In this document: piece by piece, positions 1 through 5,207 of the stretch
How the letters are laid out: each line of letters starts with the position of its first letter
Numbering within the stretch: position 1 is the stretch's first letter
NCBI GenBank assembly: GCA_002323775.1
Contig: DCPV01000224.1
Span: 1,674 to 7,004 of the forward strand
Length of the DNA stretch: 5,331 nucleotides
Direction of reading: 5' to 3'
DNA from: Firmicutes bacterium UBA1535
GTDB lineage: Bacteria > Bacillota > Clostridia > Tissierellales > Sedimentibacteraceae
Notes under the pieces: generated by a model
What the model was told of the DNA's origin: nothing
Databases searched by the model: none
The model's input: only the letters and a program-made list of their open reading frames with translations
Position numbers and translations under genes: made by a program

Positions 1-41
1 ATATATTATATCGGACAATTTTCAAAAAAATTCAAACTTTA
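1..41. other. Region downstream of the group B hydrogenase
   Basis: There are 41 AT-rich bases after the TAA at 42-44. No convincing hairpin plus T tract is visible, so either the terminator lies outside the window or transcription continues leftwards. Confidence 0.5.
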
Positions 42-1511
42 TTAACATTTTTCACTATTTTTATAATCCAATTCAATTTTGTCAAGCTCAAAAACTCTTA
101 TTGAATCTTTTACTGATTTTTCCTTTGCTCTATCTGCGTATTTGTTAATACACATAGCGTTACTTGGTTTTCTGTTTAAGGAAAGCGGACCGTTCACACA
201 TCCTCCCTCACAAACCATACCTTCTATAAAATTACCATCCAATCTGCCCAGTTTAGCAAGCTTTAATGCTTTTTCACATTCAACAAGACCATTGCAAATA
301 ACAGGTTTTATTTCTACATCATATTTATTTTCTTCTATAACATGCTTAACCGCTTCAGTAAGTCCACCAGAACGAGCAAATATCCTTCCAAATTTAGAAG
401 CATTATCCAATGGCTTTTCTTCACATTCCGAAACCTCTATTTCCTTTGCATCTAAGAAGGCTTGGAGTTCTTCAAAGCTCATTACAAAATCTATATCATC
501 TCTGTATTCTTCATATTGAGCCTCTTCTTTTTTAGCAACGCAAGGTCCTATGAAGATTACTTTAGCATCTGCGTCCGTGTGCTTAATTAATCTTGCAGCA
601 GCAATCATTGGTGAAACGGCTGTAGATATGTTGTCTACTAAATCACTATATTTCTTTTTTATTAATGATACAAATGCAGGGCAGCATGAAGAAGTAATAA
701 ATTTCTTGTGCTTTAATTCTTCTACAAGCTGGCTTGTTTCATGTTGAGCTATGATATCTGCACCTATCGCAGCCTCAATAACATCATAGAAACCAAGTTT
801 TTTAAGTGCTTCTACAACCTGCTCTATTGAATTTTCCGGAAACTGAGCAGCTATTGCCGGTGCAATAACGCAGTAAACCTTATAATTTTTATTGTTTTCT
901 GATCTTTTTATCAATCTTGCAACTTCTAAAATATGTGATTTATCTGTTATCGCTCCAAAAGGGCATCTAAGTACACAAGCTCCACAAGATATACATTTTT
1001 CATGGTCTATCAAAGCCTTTTTTGTAACAGGGTCTATTTGTATCGCATTAAGCTTACAAGATGTATAGCATGGTCTTCTGACATCTGATATAGCCTCAAA
1101 TTGGCATGATTGATGGCATTTCCCACACTCTATACATTTTTCATAGTCTATGTGAGCCTTCTTATTGACAATTGATATTGCATTTACAGGGCAATTAGCT
1201 ACACAGTGATGAGCTAAACAGCCCCTGCAAGCTTCCGTAACAGAAAACCTGTTTACCGGGCATTCATCACAGGCTAATTCAATAGTATTGACTACATGAT
1301 CATTGAACTCATAAAGAATGTGCTTTATTCTTTCACTAACAATCGCTCTTTCTTTATAAATACAACACCTAATCTGTGGTTTTGGTCCTTCTGCGATTCT
1401 TTTTGGAATGTTCAGTAAATCCTTTAATAAATTATCCTTTAATTCAGACTTAAGAACTTCCTTTAAAACTGAATACTTAATATACTGAACATGGTTATCA
1501 AACTTTTTCAT
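42..1511 (-). CDS. hydA: [FeFe]-hydrogenase, group B-like catalytic enzyme with multiple [4Fe-4S] clusters, 489 aa
   Basis: Probably catalyses reversible H2 oxidation/proton reduction with ferredoxin-type partners in the cytoplasm. The N-terminal region has an RCCIYKERA motif (48-56) and 16 cysteines between 81 and 183. These include C95/C98/C103/C107, C126/C129/C132/C136 and C173/C176/C179/C183, plus C81, C84, C148 and C152. The H-cluster domain (about 210-475) shows SSCCPAF (274-280), GPCVAKK (322-328) and EGMVCEGGC (430-438). The ligands C277, C324, C434 and C438 and the proton-relay cysteine C276 are all present, so the enzyme looks active. GPC in place of MPC and a GP ending instead of GGG in the third motif fit group B rather than group A. 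The ATG at 1509-1511 has AAGGAGT (1525-1531) at a rather long spacing of 13 nt; no better start is seen. It lies 53 nt after the phosphatase gene with no terminator between, so it is probably co-transcribed. No maturase genes (hydE, hydF, hydG) are in the window. The hydA symbol is generic. Confidence 0.92.
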   Translation of the reverse strand: MKKFDNHVQYIKYSVLKEVLKSELKDNLLKDLLNIPKRIAEGPKPQIRCCIYKERAIVSERIKHILYEFNDHVVNTIELACDECPVNRFSVTEACRGCLAHHCVANCPVNAISIVNKKAHIDYEKCIECGKCHQSCQFEAISDVRRPCYTSCKLNAIQIDPVTKKALIDHEKCISCGACVLRCPFGAITDKSHILEVARLIKRSENNKNYKVYCVIAPAIAAQFPENSIEQVVEALKKLGFYDVIEAAIGADIIAQHETSQLVEELKHKKFITSSCCPAFVSLIKKKYSDLVDNISTAVSPMIAAARLIKHTDADAKVIFIGPCVAKKEEAQYEEYRDDIDFVMSFEELQAFLDAKEIEVSECEEKPLDNASKFGRIFARSGGLTEAVKHVIEENKYDVEIKPVICNGLVECEKALKLAKLGRLDGNFIEGMVCEGGCVNGPLSLNRKPSNAMCINKYADRAKEKSVKDSIRVFELDKIELDYKNSEKC

Positions 1512-1524
1512 TTTTCTAAAATTT

Positions 1525-1531
1525 ACTCCTT
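1525..1531 (-). promoter_or_regulatory. Ribosome binding site AAGGAGT for the group B hydrogenase
   Basis: AAGGAGT lies in the 53-nt gap after the phosphatase gene, 13 bases before the ATG at 1509-1511. The spacing is longer than usual, but the intervening bases are all A/T except one G. It gives this gene translation initiation independent of the three overlapping genes upstream. Confidence 0.75.
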
Positions 1532-1564
1532 ATTTTTCCTAGCCGTCCTGTTTTCCATTATTAT

Positions 1565-2737
1565 TTACAAGTATTTAATGGAAACCTCTTTACCAGCCTT
1601 TTTCAATTCTTCCACAATTTCATTTATTATTTTTATTTTAATATTAAATCCCACTGGGAAATTAGGGTTTTGATGAGCCGGATTCACTGCCTTTCCTACG
1701 AAAAAATTTACATGGGTACTTTCCTCCATGAGCATCTTTGTAAGCAAGCAACAGCCATCATAACTATTATAATCTACATAATTCTCTTGAGTACTATCAT
1801 TTAATTGTATCAATTTATCCAAGACCATACCAAGAGTCAATACCCCCTCTGTAATAAGGTCAAATCCATCCATATATGCTATAGGAGGTATATCCTTTGT
1901 CATGGAATCCATATCTACAGTCATATCAAGGTTAAGAGCCCTTTGAGCAATCTGTGCAGTTGTTCCTCCGCAGACTATTTTTTTCGAATCTCCAGATGTC
2001 ATCTTCTCTACTAAAAATTCGTCAAGATTTTTATCAGATGGAGGTCCAACAAATAAATCTATGTGCTGTGGTTTTCTTACCTTAATGGTCAATATTGTAG
2101 TATCATCACCAGGCTTGCTATCATATAAATTATTGCAAACACCTATAAAATTACCGTTCAAAATTTGCGATGTATGATTAACTTTATTTAAGCTGGATAA
2201 ATAATCATTTATCTCATCCCATCCCCAACCTAAGTTAAGCAATCCACCTATACCGGCGTGAACAGCACCGTCACTCACTACATTGATTGTATCTCCAAGT
2301 GTGAGCTGTATATTTGATTCAAGAACTTTTTTAGTTCCAAAATACCTTTCTTTTTTATCAACATTTACATTTATTCCGTCCTCATTATAATAAAAATAAT
2401 TTGGACCGTCATATTCTGCTATATACGCATTGTAGTTTTTATCAATTTTTATTATCGTAAACGTTGAGTATGCAAGCTTTCTAACCTTGCATTCAGGGAG
2501 TGTGTTTATTATAGTTTCTATGGTCTCCTCTATGCTTGCGCCATTCTTTAGCATGGTTGCCGCAATTTTAGAAGTCAATGTAGACAAAATATTAGCCTTT
2601 ACACCGCTGCCAAGACCATCAGAAAGAACAGCTATATATCCATCATCTGTTTGAACAATCTCAACCTTGTCACCACACAGCTCCTCCCCTACATGATTTA
2701 TACTTTTATAATTTATGTCTATGAAATATTCCATCAC
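1565..2737 (-). CDS. SpoIIE/PP2C-family serine phosphatase with extra C-terminal domain, 389-390 aa
   Basis: A likely Mn/Mg-dependent protein serine/threonine phosphatase. Residues about 1-222 carry the PP2C/SpoIIE pattern: GDK at 22-24, LSDGLGSG at 38-45, VSDG at 154-157 and PGDDTT at 209-214. The aspartates D40, D156 and D211/D212 are the expected metal ligands. Unlike sporulation SpoIIE there are no membrane helices, so it should be soluble. Residues about 223-390 form a second domain with CGGTTAQIA at 256-264, which I cannot assign. The listed start is GTG (2735-2737); ATG one codon later (2732-2734) is more likely, sharing one base with the upstream TGA. Only a weak purine-rich SD precedes it, so translation is probably coupled to the sensory hydrogenase gene. 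Its position right after that gene suggests it is the output partner. Its substrate, perhaps an anti-sigma factor antagonist or another phosphoprotein, is not encoded in the window. Confidence 0.9.
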   Translation of the reverse strand: MMEYFIDINYKSINHVGEELCGDKVEIVQTDDGYIAVLSDGLGSGVKANILSTLTSKIAATMLKNGASIEETIETIINTLPECKVRKLAYSTFTIIKIDKNYNAYIAEYDGPNYFYYNEDGINVNVDKKERYFGTKKVLESNIQLTLGDTINVVSDGAVHAGIGGLLNLGWGWDEINDYLSSLNKVNHTSQILNGNFIGVCNNLYDSKPGDDTTILTIKVRKPQHIDLFVGPPSDKNLDEFLVEKMTSGDSKKIVCGGTTAQIAQRALNLDMTVDMDSMTKDIPPIAYMDGFDLITEGVLTLGMVLDKLIQLNDSTQENYVDYNSYDGCCLLTKMLMEESTHVNFFVGKAVNPAHQNPNFPVGFNIKIKIINEIVEELKKAGKEVSIKYL

Positions 2738-4449
2738 TTTCCACTTTCTTCATCAGCTACTATTTTCTTAAGTTTTAATAAAGTAGCTTTTGTTTCTGCC
2801 GTTGTTTCTCCTAGAAGTCCTGCGATTTCCTGCGCTACACGCATTTGCTTTTCAATTACCCTATTGGTACTTTCTATTGTGCTTAATTTCAAGCTTAAAA
2901 GCTTATCTTTCTTTTTCTCCTCGTCTGTAACATCGAGTAGTATACCAAAAAGTATTTTCAATTTTGGTAAATATATAATACTGCTATATGCAGTTATTCC
3001 ATAACTATCCAATACTATTTTCTTACCTATAAGATCACAACCGCTCTCTATTACTGCTTTGCAATCTGCAATAGGCATCAATAAAGATAGATTTTTGCCG
3101 ACCATATTTTCTGCCTTTGCATTAAACGTATCTTCAGCCTTAGGATTTATGTCAATTATGTTTAGATTTTCATCAACTATAAACAATATATTAGGAGAAT
3201 AATCAAAGCTTATATTTGATATTCTTTCTGCCTTGTTTCTCATATATGGAAGACACATCTCAGGATGTGAAAGTCCATTTAAAACAGATATAGCTTTATC
3301 ACGGCAGGTTTCATATCCGCAAGAACCACAATTAAGTTCATCTTCTTTTGTATATTTTCCTATATTATTTAAAACAGCTTTTATTTGTTCTTCGGTATGT
3401 CCCATTGCCGGAACACTAGCATCCCTAAATTTTCTATAATAATCTATATCCGGATAATCATTTTTAAAGGACTTGTCCGCTTTTTCGTTTTGTTTGATTT
3501 TATTTCTTATATGAACCTGTCTAATATAAGGGTTACCTTCTATTTTAGATATAGCTGGACCGCCAATACATGCTCCCTCGCACATATTTGCTTCTATGCA
3601 CACATTACTTAATTCATTATTACTTAGTGCCTCAAATAAATTTTTACAACTCTTTGAGCCTGCTACTGCTATGCTCGTGTAGTTCTTTTCATTTAAAACA
3701 TCCACAAGACCTCCCAATATCCCTTTTTCTATCGGATATCTCTGTCCTGTAGTACTGCCTGCCGCATCAGGAAAAGTTTCTTCACAATCTTCTAAATTTA
3801 CATCGTTCTTAGTAAGGAATTCTTCAAGCTCCTCAAAAGAAATAACAGCATCCATTATACCTGCCACTTGATAAGGATAAGCTTCACATTTTTTAGCTAG
3901 ACAAGGTCCTAAAAATGTTATAAATGAATCCTTACCATACTTTTTGAGAAGCATCTTGCTATGTGCAACCATTGGAGAATCTAAAGGAATCAGATTATCA
4001 AGCAATTCCGGAAAATATATCTCTATCATCATGTTTACAGATGGACAGGCTGATGTAATTATATTTCTACCATCAGAATTCTTTATATATTCTTTATAAA
4101 GCTCAGTAACCTTAGCAGCTCCGATAGATGTTTCCTCAACAGCATAAACTCCAAGCTTTTTCAAAGCGCCTATCAGCCTATAAGGCTCTTTAAAAATTCC
4201 AAGATATGATGGAGCAATACTAATTACAACCTTTTTGTTTTCTTTGATAGCTTGTATTACCTTATCTAAGTCACTGAGTATGCTTCGAGCGTTCTGAGGA
4301 CATACCAAAAAGCACGTTCCACAAGCTACGCATCTTTTCTCCTCTATCTGAGCACGATCGTCTACCATTTTTATAGCTTTTACACTGCAATTTCTGACAC
4401 ACTTATAACAATTCTTACAATTTGCAGGTACAAAATCTAGTATTTTCAT
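2734..4449 (-). CDS. hydS: Putative sensory [FeFe]-hydrogenase with FeS and PAS domains (HydS-like, group C), 571 aa
   Basis: Seen in order: a 2[4Fe-4S] ferredoxin domain (C11, C14, C17, C21; C40, C43, C46, C50); an H-cluster domain (about 70-310) with TSACP at 132-136, GPCLAKK at 181-187 and MCEGAC at 289-294; a four-cysteine FeS motif Cx2Cx4Cx16C (C374, C377, C382, C399); a PAS domain (about 410-510); and a charged helical tail (about 510-571). The H-cluster ligands C135, C183, C290 and C294 are present. The proton-shuttling cysteine of catalytic enzymes is alanine (A134), as in group C sensory hydrogenases. The C-terminal PAS module and adjacent PP2C-type phosphatase fit the phosphatase-linked subtype (C3). 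The inferred role is cytoplasmic sensing of H2 or redox state with signalling to the phosphatase. There is no signal peptide or membrane segment. The ATG at 4447-4449 has GAGGA (4459-4463) nine bases upstream and lies inside the previous gene's end; the stop overlaps the next gene. Sensing has been proposed for the family but is not demonstrated by sequence. Confidence 0.93.
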   Translation of the reverse strand: MKILDFVPANCKNCYKCVRNCSVKAIKMVDDRAQIEEKRCVACGTCFLVCPQNARSILSDLDKVIQAIKENKKVVISIAPSYLGIFKEPYRLIGALKKLGVYAVEETSIGAAKVTELYKEYIKNSDGRNIITSACPSVNMMIEIYFPELLDNLIPLDSPMVAHSKMLLKKYGKDSFITFLGPCLAKKCEAYPYQVAGIMDAVISFEELEEFLTKNDVNLEDCEETFPDAAGSTTGQRYPIEKGILGGLVDVLNEKNYTSIAVAGSKSCKNLFEALSNNELSNVCIEANMCEGACIGGPAISKIEGNPYIRQVHIRNKIKQNEKADKSFKNDYPDIDYYRKFRDASVPAMGHTEEQIKAVLNNIGKYTKEDELNCGSCGYETCRDKAISVLNGLSHPEMCLPYMRNKAERISNISFDYSPNILFIVDENLNIIDINPKAEDTFNAKAENMVGKNLSLLMPIADCKAVIESGCDLIGKKIVLDSYGITAYSSIIYLPKLKILFGILLDVTDEEKKKDKLLSLKLSTIESTNRVIEKQMRVAQEIAGLLGETTAETKATLLKLKKIVADEESGK

Positions 4450-4694
4450 CGTCTCAATTCCTCTAAAATTTGCTCATTAAAGAATTTTTCTGCTGTATCT
4501 GGAACTACTGAATACACCTTATCTTCAACTTTAGTTGAAACAGCCTCTGTACAATTTCCTAAGCAAAACGCAGCCTTAATTGTAACCTTGTCTTCAAGAT
4601 TGTTTTTCCTTACACATTCCTTTAATTTTTCGATAACCTCATAAGAACCCTTTAGATGACACGCACTTCCTACACAAACGCTAATATTTAGCAT
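4446..4694 (-). CDS. Thioredoxin-like [2Fe-2S] ferredoxin (NuoE/HydC-like small protein), 82 aa
   Basis: A small soluble electron carrier, probably cytoplasmic. The sequence shows the four-cysteine pattern of thioredoxin-fold [2Fe-2S] proteins: C7 and C12 (Cx4C in VCVGSAC) and C44 and C48 (Cx3C in FCLGNC), the arrangement seen in the C-terminal half of NuoE and the small subunit of bifurcating hydrogenases. At 82 aa it is the bare ferredoxin domain without the N-terminal helical region of NuoE. One further cysteine, C27, lies outside the cluster motif. The start is well supported: ATG at 4692-4694 has AGGAGG five bases upstream. It is the first gene of the operon, and its stop overlaps the start of the sensory hydrogenase by 4 nt (ATGA), which suggests translational coupling. 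Such proteins often accompany [FeFe]-hydrogenases, so electron exchange with one of the two hydrogenases here is a reasonable inference, but the partner is not shown. Family assignment is secure; the exact role is not. Confidence 0.92.
   Translation of the reverse strand: MLNISVCVGSACHLKGSYEVIEKLKECVRKNNLEDKVTIKAAFCLGNCTEAVSTKVEDKVYSVVPDTAEKFFNEQILEELRR
4459..4463 (-). promoter_or_regulatory. Ribosome binding site GAGGA for the sensory hydrogenase
   Basis: GAGGA lies within the last codons of the ferredoxin gene, nine bases before the ATG at 4447-4449. It supports that start in addition to the 4-nt ATGA overlap. Confidence 0.8.
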
Positions 4695-4834
4695 AATAAC
4701 CTCCTACACCTTGTAATGGCAACATAAATGAAGAATCATTCTTTATTTTTTATTGCTTTTAACTTAGAACAAAAATCATTTTTAAATCTAAATTAAGGAT
4801 ATAATTTATAGTCACGAACTCTTCTTATAATGTT
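4695..4834 (-). promoter_or_regulatory. Operon leader (5' UTR), about 140 nt
   Basis: This is the predicted transcript leader from the consensus promoter to the first ATG. It is AT-rich. I find no riboswitch I recognise, no GC-rich stem and no intrinsic terminator. Only weak A-T hairpins are possible, such as AATGA (4727-4731) with TCATT (4736-4740). The end point at 4834 is estimated from the -10 position. Confidence 0.4.
4700..4705 (-). promoter_or_regulatory. Ribosome binding site AGGAGG for the ferredoxin gene
   Basis: A perfect AGGAGG on the minus strand lies five bases before the ATG at 4692-4694. It fixes the operon's first start codon. Confidence 0.92.
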
Positions 4835-4848
4835 AATATAATTATAAG
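4824..4848. promoter_or_regulatory. Inverted repeat over -10 box and transcription start (candidate operator)
   Basis: Perfect 8-bp arms, CTTATAAT (4824-4831) and ATTATAAG (4841-4848), are separated by 9 bases. One arm contains the -10 hexamer and the other lies just past the predicted start. The 17-base centre-to-centre spacing is larger than one helical turn. The arms resemble PerR/Fur-type half-sites, but the spacing differs from the single-base gap of a classical PerR box, so the regulator cannot be named. Confidence 0.45.
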
Positions 4849-4869
4849 TTTTTTCAAATGAAATGTCAA
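4841..4869 (-). promoter_or_regulatory. Sigma-A type promoter of the hydrogenase operon
   Basis: On the minus strand a perfect -35 TTGACA (4864-4869) is followed after exactly 17 bases by a perfect -10 TATAAT (4841-4846). Transcription should begin near 4834, giving a leader of about 140 nt before the ferredoxin ATG. There is no extended -10 TG. Such an ideal core promoter would be strong, and it is flanked by two operator-like dyads, which suggests control by repression. Confidence 0.85.
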
Positions 4870-4875
4870 TTAGAA

Positions 4876-4893
4876 ATGTTAAATAATTAACAA
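4876..4893. promoter_or_regulatory. Rex-type redox operator
   Basis: The sequence ATGTTAA-N4-TTAACAA matches the Rex consensus TTGTTAA-N4-TTAACAA at all but one of the 14 specified positions (A for T at 4876). Rex releases DNA when NADH/NAD+ is high, and in clostridia it controls fermentation and hydrogen genes. The site lies six bases upstream of the -35 box, centred near -50 relative to the predicted start. That is somewhat far for simple occlusion, though it could still block polymerase alpha-subunit contacts. No divergent gene competes for it. Binding is inferred. Confidence 0.65.
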
Positions 4894-4960
4894 TTTAAGC
4901 TTTATAAATAATTAATTTCTGTTAATAAGGTTTAGTATGTAATATATTTATTAAATTAGC

Positions 4961-4988
4961 TTACTTATCTAAAGTAAGTATATTACTT
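4961..4988. repeat. Nested AAGTA/TACTT inverted repeats upstream of the promoter
   Basis: Four copies of the same pentamer occur in alternating orientation: TACTT at 4962-4966, AAGTA at 4972-4976, AAGTA at 4976-4980 and TACTT at 4984-4988. The first pair extends to a 7-bp palindrome (CTTACTT 4960-4966 with AAGTAAG 4972-4978, 5-base loop). Neither strand has a U tract after it, so it is not a good terminator. It may be a regulator binding site about 110-120 bp upstream of the -35 box. Confidence 0.35.
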
Positions 4989-5041
4989 CATATTAAAAAT
5001 ATAACTACGACTTTAAAACCAATTTATAAATGAATTTTCAA

Positions 5042-5080
5042 ATAAAAAAAGGATGTCTTAATTTATTTAAAACATCCTTT
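5042..5080 (-). terminator. Intrinsic terminator for the right-edge gene
   Basis: A 9-bp perfect stem (AAAGGATGT at 5048-5056 with ACATCCTTT at 5072-5080) can extend by four A-T pairs (5058-5061 with 5067-5070) past one mismatch. On the minus strand it runs straight into a T-rich tract (5050 down to 5042). The plus strand has no comparable T tract after the stem, so it acts on leftward transcription. It overlaps the last codons of the frame at 5067-5207 and insulates the hydrogenase operon from the upstream gene. Confidence 0.85.
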
Positions 5081-5207
5081 CAGAATACTCGTCATACGTG
5101 AATTCATGTTTCTTAAAAAAGTCCTTCTTTGTAATTGGACATTCGTACAGCATGATAGGCATTTTGCCATCATCAATAATAATTTCGGTAAGTGTGTTAT
5201 TAATCCA
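5067..5207 (-). pseudogene. Frame-shifted continuation of the right-edge gene (46 sense codons, no start codon at its 5' end)
   Basis: After an in-frame TAG at 5208-5210 this frame is open to TAA at 5067-5069. It encodes a plausible stretch including IIIDDGKMPIMLYECPI, then a Lys/Phe-rich segment and a final SERMF. The frame is one base downstream of the preceding ORF and overlaps it over 5200-5207, so one inserted base (or a two-base loss) near 5200-5210 would explain both. The first ATG (5160-5162) leaves only 31 residues and has no good ribosome binding site, which argues against an independent gene. The terminator stem begins in its last codons, as expected if this were the original end of the gene. 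It could alternatively be a tiny separate gene or a chance open frame. I do not recognise the protein. Confidence 0.4.

Larger units (their letters stand above)
4870..5041. other. Gene-free AT-rich upstream region
   Basis: This stretch lies between the operon's -35 box and the terminator of the right-edge gene. It holds the Rex-like site and the AAGTA/TACTT nest. Otherwise I see no open frame with a ribosome binding site, no RNA gene and no mobile-element end on either strand. Confidence 0.6.

Noticed and set aside
5..35. Possible minus-strand promoter TTGAAT-N19-TATAAT beyond the group B gene
   Set aside because: The -35 is imperfect, the spacer is two bases too long, and such matches are common in AT-rich DNA. 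The downstream gene is outside the window.
79..519. 146-codon plus-strand open frame opposite the group B hydrogenase
   Set aside because: It lies wholly antisense to a secure gene, has no credible ribosome binding site and encodes no recognisable motif. The Ser/Leu/Phe-rich product is typical of a shadow frame.
1512..1564. Possible terminator or promoter in the 53-nt gap between phosphatase and group B hydrogenase
   Set aside because: The GGAAAA copies are direct repeats, not a stem, and no hairpin with T tract or -35/-10 pair is visible. Read-through is more likely.
2651..3004. 117-codon plus-strand open frame across the phosphatase/sensor junction
   Set aside because: It is antisense to two well-supported genes. 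Its hydrophobic Phe/Ser-rich content is what the complement of Lys/Glu-rich coding sequence gives.
4771..4783. AAAAAT-C-ATTTTT palindrome in the leader
   Set aside because: All arm pairs are A-T and the one-base centre cannot form a hairpin loop. This is expected by chance in DNA of this composition.
4831..4846. Second Rex site (TGTTAA-N4-ATTATA) at the -10 region
   Set aside because: Only one half matches the Rex consensus; the other half fits the longer CTTATAAT/ATTATAAG dyad better.
4960..4978. CTTACTT/AAGTAAG hairpin as a transcription terminator
   Set aside because: The stem is AT-rich and neither strand has a T run immediately after it, so it is listed as a repeat or possible operator instead.
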